Source: Anomaloglossus baeobatrachus
Taxonomy: Eukaryota > Chordata > Amphibia > Anura > Aromobatidae
Assembly (NCBI RefSeq): GCF_048569485.1
Contig: NC_134364.1
Span: 130,239,089-130,303,088 of the forward strand
Reading direction: 5' to 3'
Length of the DNA: 64,000 bases
Below are positions 1 through 15,400 of the stretch, in pieces; the stretch's first letter is position 1; every line of letters starts with the position of its first letter. The notes below the pieces were generated by a model. It did not search any database. It had not been told where the DNA came from and saw nothing but the letters and a program-made list of their open reading frames with translations. Position numbers and translations under genes: made by a program.

Positions 1-2356
1 GTCATCCCCCCACCACTACCAGTACAGGACCGTCAGCCCCCCCCACCACTACCAGTACAGGACCGTCAGCCCCCCACCACTACCAGTACAGGACCGTCAG
101 CCCCCCCACCACTACCAGTACGTGAACGTCATCCCCCCACCACTACCAGTACGTGACCGTCAGCCCCCACCACTACCAGTACGTGACCGTCAGCTCCCCA
201 CCACTACCAGTACAGGACCGTCAGCCCCCACCACTACCAGTACAGGACCGTCAGCCCCCACCACTACCAGTACAGGACCGTCAGCCCCCACCACTACCAG
301 TACAGGACCGTCAGTCCCCCACCACTACCAGTACAGGACCGTCAGCCCCCCACCACTACCAGTACAGGACCGTCAGCCCCCCACCACTACCAGTACAGGA
401 CCGTCAGCCCCCCACCACTACCAGTACAGGACCGTCAACCCCCCACCACTACCAGTACAGGACCGTCAGCCCCCCACCACTACCAGTACAGGACCGTCAG
501 CCCCCCACCACTACCAGTACAGGACCGTCAGCCCCCCACCACTACCAGTACAGGACCGTCAGCCCCCCACCACTACCAGTACAGGAGCGTCAGCCCCCAC
601 CACTACCAGTACGTGACCGTCAGCCCCCACCACTACCAGTACAGGACCGTCAGCCCCCCCCACCACTACCAGTACAGGACCGTCAGCCCCCCACCACTAC
701 CAGTACAGGACCGTCAGCCCCCCCACCACTACCAGTACGTGACCGTCAGCCCCCACCACTACCAGTACAGGACCGTCAGCCCCCCACCACTACCAGTACA
801 GGACCGTCAGCCCCCCACCACTACCAGTACAGGACCGTCAGCCCCCACCACTACCAGTACAGGACCGTCAGCCCCCCACCACTACCAGTACAGGACCGTC
901 AGCCCCCCCACCACTACCAGTACAGGACCGTCAGCCCCCACCACTACCAGTACAGGACCGTCAGCCCCCCACCACTACCAGTACAGGACCGTCAGCCCCC
1001 ACCACTACCAGTACAGGAGCGTCAGCCCCCCACCACTACCAGTACAGGAGCGTCAGCCCCCCACCACTACCAGTACAGGACCGTCAGCCCCCCACCACTA
1101 CCAGTACAGGACCGTCAGCCCCCACCACTACCAGTACAGGACCGTCAGCCCCCCCCACCACTACCAGTACAGGACCGTCAGCCCCCCACCACTACCAGTA
1201 CAGGACCGTCAGCCCCCCCACCACTACCAGTACAGGACCGTCAGCCCCCCACCACTACCAGTACAGGACCGTCAGCGCCCCACCACTACCAGTACAGGAC
1301 CGTCAGCCCCCCCACCACTACCAGTACAGGACCGTCAGCGCCCCACCACTACCAGTACAGGACCGTCAGCCCCCCACCACTACCAGTACAGGACCGTCAG
1401 CCCCCCACCACTACCAGTACAGGACCGTCAGCCCCCCACCACTACCAGTACAGGACCGTCAGCCCCCCCACCACTACCAGTACAGGACCGTCAGCCCCCC
1501 CACCACTACCAGTACAGGACCGTCAGCCCCCCACCACTACCAGTACAGGACCGTCAGCCCCCCACCACTACCAGTACAGGACCGTCAGCCCCCCACCACT
1601 ACCAGTACAGGACCGTCAGCCCCCCACCACTACCAGTACAGGACCGTCAGCCCCCCACCACTACCAGTACAGGACCGTCAGCGCCCCACCACTACCAGTA
1701 CAGGACCGTCAGCCCCCCACCACTACCAGTACAGGACCGTCAGCCCCCACCACTACCAGTACAGGACCGTCAGCCCCCCCCACTACCAGTACAGGACCGT
1801 CAGCCCCCCCCACCACTACCAGTACAGGACCGTCAGCCCCCCACCACTACCAGTACAGGACCGTCAGCCCCCCCACCACTACCAGTACAGGACCGTCAGC
1901 CCCCCACCACTACCAGTACAGGACCGTCAGCGCCCCACCACTACCAGTACAGGACCGTCAGCCCCCCCACCACTACCAGTACAGGACCGTCAGCGCCCCA
2001 CCACTACCAGTACAGGACCGTCAGCCCCCCACCACTACCAGTACAGGACCGTCAGCCCCCCACCACTACCAGTACAGGACCGTCAGCCCCCCACCACTAC
2101 CAGTACAGGACCGTCAGCCCCCCCACCACTACCAGTACAGGACCGTCAGCCCCCCCACCACTACCAGTACAGGACCGTCAGCCCCCCACCACTACCAGTA
2201 CAGGACCGTCAGCCCCCCACCACTACCAGTACAGGACCGTCAGCCCCCCACCACTACCAGTACAGGACCGTCAGCGCCCCACCACTACCAGTACAGGACC
2301 GTCAGCCCCCCCCCACTACCAGTACAGGACCGTCAGCCCCCCACCACTACCAGTAC

Positions 2357-3420
2357 GTGACCGTCAGCCCCCCCCCCACTACCAGTACAGGACCGTCAGC
2401 CCCCCACCACTACCAGCACGTGACCGTCAGTCCCCCACCACTACCAGTACAGGACCGTCAGTCCCCCACCACTACCAGTACAGGACCGTCAGTCCCCCAC
2501 CACTACCAGTACATGACCGTCAGTCCTCCACCACTACCAGTACAGGACCGTCAGTCCCCCACCACTACCAGTACAGGACCGTCAGTCCCCCACCACTACC
2601 AGTACAGGACCGTCAGTCCCCCACCACTACCAGTACAGGACCGTCATCCCCCCACCACTACCAGTACATGACCGTCAGCCCCCCACCACTACCAGTACAT
2701 GACCGTCAGCCCCCCACCACTACCAGTACATGACCGTCAGCCCCCCACCACTACCAGTACAGGACCGTCAGCCCCCCACCACTACCAGTACAGGACCGTC
2801 AGTCCCCCACCACTACCAGTACAGGACCGTCAGCCCCCCCCACCACTACCAGTACAGGACCGTCAGCCCCCCCCACCACTACCAGTACAGGACCGTCAGC
2901 CCCCCCCACGCCCCCCCACCACTACCAGAACGTGACCGTCAGCCCCCCACACCACTACCAGCACGTGACCGTCAGCCCCCCACCACTACCAGTACAGGAC
3001 CGTCAGCCCCCCCAGCACTACCAGTACCTGACCGCCAGCCCCCCCACCACTACCAGTACAGGACCGTCAGTCCCCCACCACTACCAGTACAGGACCGTCA
3101 GCCCCCCCCACCACTACCAGTACAGGACCGTCAGCCCCCCCCACGCCCCCCCCACCACTACCAGTACATGACCGTCAGCCCCCCCCACCACTACCAGCAC
3201 GTGACCGTCAGCCCCCCCCACCACTACCAGCACGTGACCGTCAGCCCCCCACCACTACCAGCACGTGACCGTCAGCCCCCCACCACTACCAGCACGTGAC
3301 CGTCAGCCCCCCACCACTACCAGCACGTGACCGTCAGCCCCCCACCACTACCAGCACGTGACCGTCAGCCCCCCACCACTACCAGCACGTGACCGTCAGC
3401 CCCCCACCACTACCAGTACG
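2357..3420. repeat. Higher-order block of the 31-bp array, copied at least four times
   Basis: This block holds a distinctive order of variant units: TCAGT units, CATGACC units, two units with an inserted CCCCACGCCCCCC, one with CAGAACGTGACC, then a run of CACGTG units. The same order, in whole or part, recurs near 9651-10660, 11300-12055 and 14090-14780, and the leading part also near 6679-7020. Offsets between matching positions are about 7.26 kb, 8.67 kb and 4.32 kb. The array therefore grew partly by kilobase-scale duplication as well as by single-unit slippage. Confidence 0.8.
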
Positions 3421-3425
3421 TGACC
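3178..3425. repeat. Run of CACGTG-bearing units within the 31-bp array
   Basis: Seven to eight consecutive units carry CAGCACGTGACCGTCAG in place of CAGTACAGGACCGTCAG, so each has a palindromic CACGTG E-box followed by AC. The run recurs at about 10445-10665 and 11855-12050 as part of the duplicated block. CACGTGAC is the core of the site bound by USF and by MiT/TFE factors. Whether it is bound here is unknown; the motif could simply be a hitch-hiking variant. Confidence 0.75.
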
Positions 3426-6400
3426 GTCAGCCCCCCACTACTACCAGTACAGGACCGTCAGCCCCCCACCACTACCAGTATAGGACCGTCAGCCCCCCCA
3501 CAACTACCAGTACATGACCGTCATCCCCCCACCACTACCAGTACAGGACCGTCAGCCCCCACCACCACCAGTACAGGACCGTCAGCCCCCACCACTACCA
3601 GTACAGGACCGTCAGCCCCCCACCACTACCAGTACAGGACCGTCAGCCCCCCACCACTACCAGTACAGGACCGTCAGCCCCCCCACCACTACCAGTACAG
3701 GACCGTCAGCCCCCCCACCACTACCAGTACAGGACCGTCAGCCCCCCACCACTACCAGTACAGGACCGTCAGCCCCCCACCACTACCAGTACAGGACCGT
3801 TAGCCCCCCACCACTACCAGTACAGGACCGTCAGCCCCCCCACCACTACCAGTACAGGACCGTCAGCCCCCCCACCACTACCAGTACAGGACCGTCAGCC
3901 CCCCCACCACTACCAGTACAGGACCGTCAGCCCCCCCACCACTACCAGTACAGGACCGTCAGCCCCCCACCACTACCAGTACAGGACCGTCAGCCCCCCA
4001 CCACTACCAGTACAGGACCGTCAGCCCCCCACCACTACCAGTACAGGACCGTCAGCCCCCCACCACTACCAGTACAGGACCGTCAGCCCCCCACCACTAC
4101 CAGTACAGGACCGTCAGCCCCCCCCACCACTACCAGTACAGGACCGTCAGCCCCCCCCACCACTACCAGTACAGGACCGTCAGCCCCCCCCACCACTACC
4201 AGTACAGGACCGTCAGCCCCCCCCCACCACTACCAGTACAGGACCGTCAGCCTCCCCCACCACTACCAGTACAGGACCGTCAGCCCCCCCCACCACTACC
4301 AGTACAGGACCGTCAGCCCCCCCCACCACTACCAGTACAGGACCGTCAGCCCCCCCCACCACTACCAGTACAGGAGCGTCAGCCCCCCACCACTACCAGC
4401 ACAGGACCGTCAGCCCCCCACCACTACCAGCACAGGACCGTCAGCCCCCCACCACTACCAGTACAGGACCGTCAGCCCCCCCACCACTACCAGTACGTGA
4501 ACGTCATCCCCCCACCACTACCAGTACAGGACCGTCAGCCCCCCACCACTACCAGCACAGGACCGTCAGCCCCCCCACCACTACCAGCACAGGACCGTCA
4601 GCCCCCCCACCACTACCAGCACAGGACCGTCAGCCCCCCCACCACTACCAGCACAGGACCGTCAGCCCCCCCACCACTACCAGCACAGGACCGTCAGCCC
4701 CCCCACCACTACCAGTACAGGACCGTCAGCCCCCCCACCACTACCAGTACAGGACCGTCAGCCCCCCCACCACTACCAGTACAGGACCGTCAGCCCCCCC
4801 CACCACTACCAGTACAGGACCGTCAGTCCCCCACCACTACCAGTACATGACCGTCAGCCCCCCACCACTACCAGTACATGACCGTCAGCCCCCCACCACT
4901 ACCAGTACAGGACCGTCAGCCCCCCACCACTACCAGTACAGGACCGTCAGCCCCCCACCACTACCAGCACGTAACCGTCATTCCCCCACCACTACCAGTA
5001 CAGGACCGTCAGCCCCCCACCACTACCAGTACAGGACCATCAGTCCCCCACCACTACCAGTACATGACCGTCAGCCCCCCACCACTACCAGTACAGGACC
5101 GTCAGCCCCCCCCCACTACCAGCACGTGACCGTCAGCCCCCCCCCACTACCAGTACAGGACCGTCAGTCCCCCACCACTACCAGTACAGGACCGTCAGCC
5201 CCCCCCACGCCCCCCCCACCACTACCAGTACGTGACCGTCAGCCCCCCACCACTACCAGCACAGGACCGTCAGCCCCCCACCACTACCAGCACAGGACCA
5301 TCAGCCCCCCCACCACTACCAGCACAGGACCGTCAGCCCCCCCACCACTACCAGCACAGGACCGTCAGCCCCCCCACCACTACCAGCACAGGACCGTCAG
5401 CCCCCCCACCACTACCAGCACAGGACCGTCATCCCCCCCCACCACTACCAGCACAGGACCGTCATCCCCCCCACCACTACCAGCACAGGACCGTCAGCCC
5501 CCCCACCACTACCAGTACAGGACCGTCAGCCCCCCCACCACTACCAGTACAGGACAGTCAGTCCCCCACCACTACCAGTACATGACCGTCAGCCCCCCAC
5601 CACTACCAGTACATGACCGTCAGCCCCCCACCACTACCAGTACAGGACAGTCAGCCCCCCACCACTACCAGTACAGGACCGTCAGCCCCCCACCACTACC
5701 AGCACGTAACCATCATTCCCCCACCACTACCAGTACAGGACCGTCAGTCCCCCACCACTACCAGTACAGGACCGTCAGTCCCCCACCACTACCAGTACAG
5801 GACCGTCAGCCCCCCACCACTACCAGTACAGGACCGTCAGCCCCCCACCACTACCAGTACAGGACCGTCAGCCCCCCCACCACTACCAGTACAGGACCGT
5901 CAGCCCCCCCACCACTACCAGTACAGGACAGTCAGTCCCCCACCACTACCAGTACATGACCGTCAGCCCCCCACCACTACCAGTACATGACCGTCAGCCC
6001 CCCACCACTACCAGTACAGGACAGTCAGCCCCCCACCACTACCAGTACAGGACCGTCAGCCCCCCACCACTACCAGCACGTAACCATCATTCCCCCACCA
6101 CTACCAGTACAGGACCGTCAGTCCCCCACCACTACCAGTACAGGACCGTCAGTCCCCCACCACTACCAGTACAGGACCGTCAGCCCCCCACCACTACCAG
6201 TACAGGACCGTCAGCCCCCCACCACTACCAGTACAGGACCGTCAGTCCCCCACCACTACCAGTACGTGACCGGCAGCCCCCCCCCACTACCAGCACGTGA
6301 CCGTCAGTCCCCCACCACTACCAGTACAGGACCCCGTCAGCCCCCCCCCCCCACTACCAGTACAGGACCGTCAGCCCCCCACCACTACCAGTACGTGACC

Positions 6401-9400
6401 GTCAGCCCCCCCCCACTACCAGTACAGGACCGTCAGCCCCCCACCACTACCAGCACGTGACCGTCATTCCCCCACCACTACCAGTACAGGACCGTCAGTC
6501 CCCCACCACTACCAGTACATGACCGTCAGCCCCCCCCCCCCCCCCACTACCAGCACGTGACCGTCACCCCCCCCACTACCAGTACAGGACCGTCAGTCCC
6601 CCACCACTACCAGTACAGGACCGTCAGCCCCCCCCCACTACCAGTACAGGACCGTCAGCCCCCCACCACTACCAGCACGTGACCGTCAGCCCCCCCCCCA
6701 CTACCAGTACAGGACCGTCAGCCCCCCACCACTACCAGCACGTGACCGTCAGTCCCCCACCACTACCAGTACAGGACCGTCAGTCCCCCACCACTACCAG
6801 TACAGGACCGTCAGTCCCCCACCACTACCAGTACATGACCGTCAGTCCTCCACCACTACCAGTACAGGACCGTCAGTCCCCCACCACTACCAGTACAGGA
6901 CCGTCAGTCCCCCACCACTACCAGTACAGGACCGTCAGTCCCCCACCACTACCAGTACAGGACCGTCATCCCCCCACCACTACCAGTACATGACCGTCAG
7001 CCCCCCACCACTACCAGTACATGACCGTCAGCCCCCCACCACTACCAGTACAGGACCGTCAGCCCCCCACCACTACCAGTACAGGACCGTCAGCCCCCCA
7101 CCACTACCAGTACAGGACCGTCATCCCCCCATCACTACCAGTACAGGACCGTCAGCCCCCCCCACCACTACCAGTACGTGACCGTCAGCCCCCCCCACCA
7201 CTACCAGTACGTGACCGTCAGCCCCCACCACTACCAGTACAGGACCGTCAGCACCCCACCACTACCAGCACAGGACCGTCAGCCCCCCCACCACTACCAG
7301 CACAGGACCGTCAGCCCCCCCACCACTACCAGCACAGGACCGTCAGCCCCCCCACCACTACCAGTACAGGACCGTCAGCCCCCCCACCACTACCAGTACA
7401 GGACCGTCAGCCCCCCCACCACTACCAGTTCAGGACCGTCAGCCCCCCCCCACCACTAGCAGTACAGGACCGTCAGTCCCCCACCACTACCAGTACATGA
7501 CCGTCAGCCCCCCACCACTACCAGTACATGACCGTCAGCCCCTCACCACTACCAGTACAGGACCGTCAGCCCCCCACCACTACCAGTACAGGACCGTCAG
7601 CCCCCCACCACTACCAGCACGTAACCGTCATTCCCCCACCACTACCAGTACAGGACCGTCAGCCCCCCACCACTACCAGCACAGGACCGTCAGCCCCCCC
7701 ACCACTACCAGCACAGGACCGTCAGCCCCCCCACCACTACCAGCACAGGACCGTCAGCCCCCCCACCACTACCACCACAGGACCGTCAGCCCCCCCACCA
7801 CTACCAGCACAGGACCGTCAGCCCCCCCACCACTACCAGTACAGGACCGTCAGCCCCCCCACCACTACCAGTACAGGACCGTCAGCCCCCCCACCACTAC
7901 CAGTACAGGACCGTCAGCCCCCCCCACCACTACCAGTACAGGACCGTCAGCCCCCCCCACCACTACCAGTACATGACCGTCAGCCCCCCACCACTACCAG
8001 TACATGACCGTCAGCCCCCCACCACTACCAGTACAGGACCGTCAGCCCCCCACCACTACCAGTACAGGACCGTCAGTCCCCCACCACTACCAGCACGTAA
8101 CCGTCATTCCCCCACCACTACCAGTACAGGACCGTCAGCCCCCCACCACTACCAGTACAGGACCGTCAGCCCCCCACCACTACCAGTACAGGACCGTCAG
8201 CCCCCCACCACTACCAGTACAGGACCGTCAGCCCCCCACCACTACCAGCACGTAACCGTCATTCCCCCACCACTACCAGTACAGGACCGTCAGCCCCCCA
8301 CCACTACCAGTACAGGACCATCAGTCCCCCACCACTACCAGTACATGACCGTCAGCCCCCCACCACTACCAGTACAGGACCGTCAGCCCCCCCCCACTAC
8401 CAGCACGTGACCGTCAGCCCCCCCCCACTACCAGTACAGGACCGTCAGTCCCCCACCACTACCAGTACAGGACCGTCAGCCCCCCCCACGCCCCCCCCAC
8501 CACTACCAGTACGTGACCGTCAGCCCCCCCCACCACTACCAGCACGTGACCGTCAGCCCCCCACCACTACCAGCACAGGACCGTCAGCCCCCCACCACTA
8601 CCAGCACAGGACCATCAGCCCCCCCACCACTACCAGCACAGGACCGTCAGCCCCCCCACCACTACCAGCACAGGACCGTCAGCCCCCCCACCACTACCAG
8701 CACAGGACCGTCAGCCCCCCCACCACTACCAGCACAGGACCGTCATCCCCCCCCACCACTACCAGCACAGGACCGTCATCCCCCCCACCACTACCAGCAC
8801 AGGACCGTCAGCCCCCCCACCACTACCAGTACAGGACCGTCAGCCCCCCCACCACTACCAGTACAGGACAGTCAGTCCCCCACCACTACCAGTACATGAC
8901 CGTCAGCCCCCCACCACTACCAGTACATGACCGTCAGCCCCCCACCACTACCAGTACAGGACAGTCAGCCCCCCACCACTACCAGTACAGGACCGTCAGC
9001 CCCCCACCACTACCAGCACGTAACCATCATTCCCCCACCACTACCAGTACAGGACCGTCAGTCCCCCACCACTACCAGTACAGGACCGTCAGTCCCCCAC
9101 CACTACCAGTACAGGACCGTCAGCCCCCCACCACTACCAGTACAGGACCGTCAGCCCCCCACCACTACCAGTACAGGACCGTCAGTCCCCCACCACTACC
9201 AGTACATGACCGGCAGCCCCCCCCCACTACCAGCACGTGACCGTCAGCCCCCCCCCACAACCAGTACAGGACCGTCAGTCCCCCACCACTACCAGTACAG
9301 GACCCCGTCAGCCCCCCCCCCCCCCACTACCAGTACAGGACCGTCAGCCCCCCACCACTACCAGTACGTGACCGTCAGCCCCCCCCCACTACCAGTACAG

Positions 9401-12400
9401 GACCGTCAGCCCCCCAACACTACCAGCACGTGACCGTCATTCCCCCACCACTACCAGTACAGGACCGTCAGTCCCCCACCACTACCAGTACATGACCGTC
9501 AGCCCCCCCCCCCCCCCACTACCAGCACGTGACCGTCACCCCCCCCACTACCAGTACAGGACCGTCAGTCCCCCACCACTACCAGTACAGGACCGTCAGC
9601 CCCCCCCCACTACCAGTACAGGACCGTCAGCCCCCCACCACTACCAGCACGTGACCGTCAGCCCCCCCCCCACTACCAGTACAGGACCGTCAGCCCCTCA
9701 CCACTACCAGCACGTGACCGTCAGTCCCCCACCACTACCAGTACAGGACCGTCAGTCCCCCACCACTACCAGTACAGGACCGTCAGTCCCCCACCACTAC
9801 CAGTACATGACCGTCAGTCCTCCACCACTACCAGTACAGGACCGTCAGTCCCCCACCACTACCAGTACAGGACCGTCAGTCCCCCACCACTACCAGTACA
9901 GGACCGTCAGTCCCCCACCACTACCAGTACAGGACCGTCATCCCCCCACCACTACCAGTACATGACCGTCAGCCCCCCACCACTACCAGTACATGACCGT
10001 CAGCCCCCCACCACTACCAGTACAGGACCGTCAGCCCCCCACCACTACCAGTACAGGACCGTCAGTCCCCCACCACTACCAGTACAGGACCGTCAGCCCC
10101 CCCCACCACTACCAGTACAGGACCGTCAGCCCCCCCCACCACTACCAGTACAGGACCGTCAGCCCCCCCCACGCCCCCCCACCACTACCAGAACGTGACC
10201 GTCAGCCCCCCACACCACTACCAGCACGTGACCGTCAGCCCCCCACCACTACCAGTACAGGACCGTCAGCCCCCCCAGCACTACCAGTACCTGACCGCCA
10301 GCCCCCCCACCACTACCAGTACAGGACCGTCAGTCCCCCACCACTACCAGTACAGGACCGTCAGGCCCCCCCACCACTACCAGTACAGGACCGTCAGCCC
10401 CCCCCACGCCCCCCCCACCACTACCAGTACATGACCGTCAGCCCCCCCCACCACTACCAGCACGTGACCGTCAGCCCCCCCCACCACTACCAGCACGTGA
10501 CCGTCAGCCCCCCACCACTACCAGCACGTGACCGTCAGCCCCCCACCACTACCAGCACGTGACCGTCAGCCCCCCACCACTACCAGCACGTGACCGTCAG
10601 CCCCCCACCACTACCAGCACGTGACCGTCAGCCCCCCACCACTACCAGCACGTGACCGTCAGCCCCCCACTACTACCAGTACAGGACCGTCAGCCCCCCA
10701 CCACTACCAGTACAGGACCGTCAGCCCCCCCACAACTACCAGTACATGACCGTCATCCCCCCACCACTACCAGTACAGGACCGTCAGCCCCCACCACCAC
10801 CAGTACAGGACCGTCAGCCCCCACCACTACCAGTACAGGACCGTCAGCCCCCCACCACTACCAGTACAGGACCGTCAGCCCCCCACCACTACCAGCACAG
10901 GACCGTCAGCCCCCACCACTACCAGTACAGGACCGTCAGCCCCCCACCACTACCAGTACAGGACCGTCAGCCCCCACCACTACCAGTACAGGAGCGTCAG
11001 CCCCCCCCACCACTACCAGTACAGGACCGTCAGCCCCCCACCACTACCAGTACAGGACCGTCAGCCCCCCCACCACTACCAGTACAGGACCGTCAGCCCC
11101 CCACCACTACCAGTACAGGACCGTCAGCGCCCCACCACTACCAGTACAGGACCGTCAGCCCCCCACCACTACCAGTACAGGACCGTCAGCGCCCCACCAC
11201 TACCAGTACAGGACCGTCAGCCCCCCACCACTACCAGTACAGGACCGTCAGTCCCCCACCACTACCAGTACAGGACCGTCAGTCCCCCACCACTACCAGT
11301 ACAGGACCGTCAGTCCCCCACCACTACCAGTACAGGACCGTCATCCCCCCACCACTACCAGTACATGACCGTCAGCCCCCCACCACTACCAGTACATGAC
11401 CGTCAGCCCCCCACCACTACCAGTACAGGACCGTCAGCCCCCCACCACTACCAGTACAGGACCGTCAGTCCCCCACCACTACCAGTACAGGACCGTCAGC
11501 CCCCCCCACCACTACCAGTACAGGACCGTCAGCCCCCCCCACCACTACCAGTACAGGACCGTCAGCCCCCCCCACGCCCCCCCACCACTACCAGAACGTG
11601 ACCGTCAGCCCCCCACACCACTACCAGCACGTGACCGTCAGCCCCCCCAGCACTACCAGTACCTGACCGCCAGCCCCCCCACCACTACCAGTACCTGACC
11701 GCCAGCCCCCCCACCACTACCAGTACAGGACCGTCAGTCCCCCACCACTACCAGTACAGGACCGTCAGCCCCCCCCACCACTACCAGTACAGGACCGTCA
11801 GCCCCCCCCACGCCCCCCCCACCACTACCAGTACATGACCGTCAGCCCCCCCCACCACTACCAGCACGTGACCGTCAGCCCCCCCCACCACTACCAGCAC
11901 GTGACCGTCAGCCCCCCACCACTACCAGCACGTGACCGTCAGCCCCCCACCACTACCAGCACGTGACCGTCAGCCCCCCACCACTACCAGCACGTGACCG
12001 TCAGCCCCCCACCACTACCAGCACGTGACCGTCAGCCCCCCACCACTACCAGTACGTGACCGTCAGCCCCCCACTACTACCAGTACAGGACCGTCAGCCC
12101 CCCACCACTACCAGTACAGGACCGTCAGCCCCCCCACAACTACCAGTACATGACCGTCATCCCCCCACCACTACCAGTACAGGACCGTCAGCCCCCACCA
12201 CCACCAGTACAGGACCGTCAGCCCCCACCACTACCAGTACAGGACCGTCAGCCCCCCACCACTACCAGTACAGGACCGTCAGCCCCCCACCACTACCAGC
12301 ACAGGACCGTCAGCCCCCACCACTACCAGTACAGGACCGTCAGCCCCCCACCACTACCAGTACAGGACCGTCAGCCCCCACCACTACCAGTACAGGAGCG

Positions 12401-15400
12401 TCAGCCCCCCCCACCACTACCAGTACAGGACCGTCAGCCCCCCACCACTACCAGTACAGGACCGTCAGCCCCCCCACCACTACCAGTACAGGACCGTCAG
12501 CCCCCCACCACTACCAGTACAGGACCGTCAGCGCCCCACCACTACCAGTACAGGACCGTCAGCCCCCCCACCACTACCAGTACAGGACCGTCAGCGCCCC
12601 ACCACTACCAGTACAGGACCGTCAGCCCCCCACCACTACCAGTACAGGACCGTCAGCCCCCCACCACTACCAGTACAGGACCGTCAGCCCCCCACCACTA
12701 CCAGTACAGGACCGTCAGCCCCCCCACCACTACCAGTACAGGACCGTCAGCCCCCCCACCACTACCAGTACAGGACCGTCAGCCCCCCACCACTACCAGT
12801 ACAGGACCGTCAGCCCCCCACCACTACCAGTACAGGACCGTCAGCCCCCCACCACTACCAGTACAGGACCGTCAGCCCCCCACCACTACCAGTACAGGAC
12901 CGTCAACCCCCCACCACTACCAGTACAGGACCGTCAGCCCCCCACCACTACCAGTACAGGACCGTCAGCCCCCCACCACTACCAGTACAGGACCGTCAGC
13001 CCCCCACCACTACCAGTACAGGACCGTCAGCCCCCCACCACTACCAGTACAGGACCGTCAGCCCCCCACCACTACCAGTACAGGAGCGTCAGCCCCCACC
13101 ACTACCAGTACGTGACCGTCAGCCCCCACCACTACCAGTACAGGACCGTCAGCCCCCCCCACCACTACCAGTACAGGACCGTCAGCCCCCCACCACTACC
13201 AGTACGTGACCGTCAGCCCCCACCACTACCAGTACAGGACCGTCAGCCCCCCACCACTACCAGTACAGGACCGTCAGCCCCCCACCACTACCAGTACAGG
13301 ACCGTCAGCCCCCACCACTACCAGTACAGGACCGTCAGCCCCCCACCACTACCAGTACAGGACCGTCAGCCCCCCCACCACTACCAGTACAGGACGGTCA
13401 GCCCCCACCACTACCAGTACAGGACCGTCAGCCCCCCACCACTACCAGTACAGGACCGTCAGCCCCCCCCACCACTACCAGTACAGGACCGTCAGCCCCC
13501 CACCACTACCAGTACAGGACCGTCAGCCCCCCCACCACTACCAGTACAGGACCGTCAGCCCCCCACCACTACCAGTACAGGACCGTCAGCCCCCCACCAC
13601 TACCAGTACAGGACCGTCAGCCCCCCCACCACTACCAGTACAGGACCGTCAGCGCCCCACCACTACCAGTACAGGACCGTCAGCCCCCCACCACTACCAG
13701 TACAGGACCGTCAGCCCCCCACCACTACCAGTACAGGACCGTCAGCCCCCCACCACTACCAGTACAGGACCGTCAGCCCCCCCACCACTACCAGTACAGG
13801 ACCGTCAGCCCCCCCACCACTACCAGTACAGGACCGTCAGCCCCCCACCACTACCAGTACAGGACCGTCAGCCCCCCACCACTACCAGTACAGGACCGTC
13901 AGCCCCCCACCACTACCAGTACAGGACCGTCAGCGCCCCACCACTACCAGTACAGGACCGTCAGCCCCCCCCCACTACCAGTACAGGACCGTCAGCCCCC
14001 CACCACTACCAGTACGTGACCGTCAGCCCCCCCCCCCCACTACCAGTACAGGACCGTCAGCCCCCCACCACTACCAGCACGTGACCGTCAGTCCCCCACC
14101 ACTACCAGTACAGGACCGTCAGTCCCCCACCACTACCAGTACAGGACCGTCAGTCCCCCACCACTACCAGTACATGACCGTCAGTCCTCCACCACTACCA
14201 GTACAGGACCGTCAGTCCCCCACCACTACCAGTACAGGACCGTCAGTCCCCCACCACTACCAGTACAGGACCGTCAGTCCCCCACCACTACCAGTACAGG
14301 ACCGTCATCCCCCCACCACTACCAGTACATGACCGTCAGCCCCCCACCACTACCAGTACATGACCGTCAGCCCCCCACCACTACCAGTACAGGACCGTCA
14401 GCCCCCCACCACTACCAGTACAGGACCGTCAGTCCCCCACCACTACCAGTACAGGACCGTCAGCCCCCCCCACCACTACCAGTACAGGACCGTCAGCCCC
14501 CCCACCACTACCAGTACAGGACCGTCAGCCCCCCCCACGCCCCCCCACCACTACCAGAACGTGACCGTCAGCCCCCCACACCACTACCAGCACGTGACCG
14601 TCAGCCCCCCACCACTACCAGTACAGGACCGTCAGCCCCCCCAGCACTACCAGTACCTGACCGCCAGCCCCCCCACCACTACCAGTACAGGACCGTCAGT
14701 CCCCCACCACTACCAGTACAGGACCGTCAGCCCCCCCACCACTACCAGTACAGGACCGTCAGCCCCCCCCACGCCCCCCCCACCACTACCAGTACAGGAC
14801 CGTCAGTCCCCCACCACTACCAGTACGTGACCGTCAGCTCCCCACCACTACCAGTACGTGACCGTCAGCCCCCCCACCACTACCAGCACGTGACCGTCAG
14901 TCCCCCACCACTACCAGTACAGGACTGTCAGTCCCCCACCACTACCAGTACATGACCGTCAGTCCTCCACCACTACCAGTACAGGAGCGTCAGCCCCCCA
15001 CCACTACCAGTACGTGAACGTCATCCCCCCACCACTACCAGTACAGGACCGTCATCCCCCCACCACTACCAGTACAGGACCGTCAGCCCCCCCACCACTA
15101 CCAGTACAGGAGCGTCAGCCCCCCACCACTACCAGTACGTGAACGTCATCCCCCCACCACTACCAGTACAGGACCGTCATCCCCCCACCACTACCAGTAC
15201 AGGACCGTCAGCCCCCCCACCACTACCAGTACAGGAGCGTCAGCCCCCCACCACTACCAGTACGTGAACGTCATCCCCCCACCACTACCAGTACAGGACC
15301 GTCAGCCCCCCCACCACTACCAGTACAGGACCGTCAGCCCCCCCACCACTACCAGTACGTGAACGTCATCCCCCCACCACTACCAGTACGTGACCGTCAG

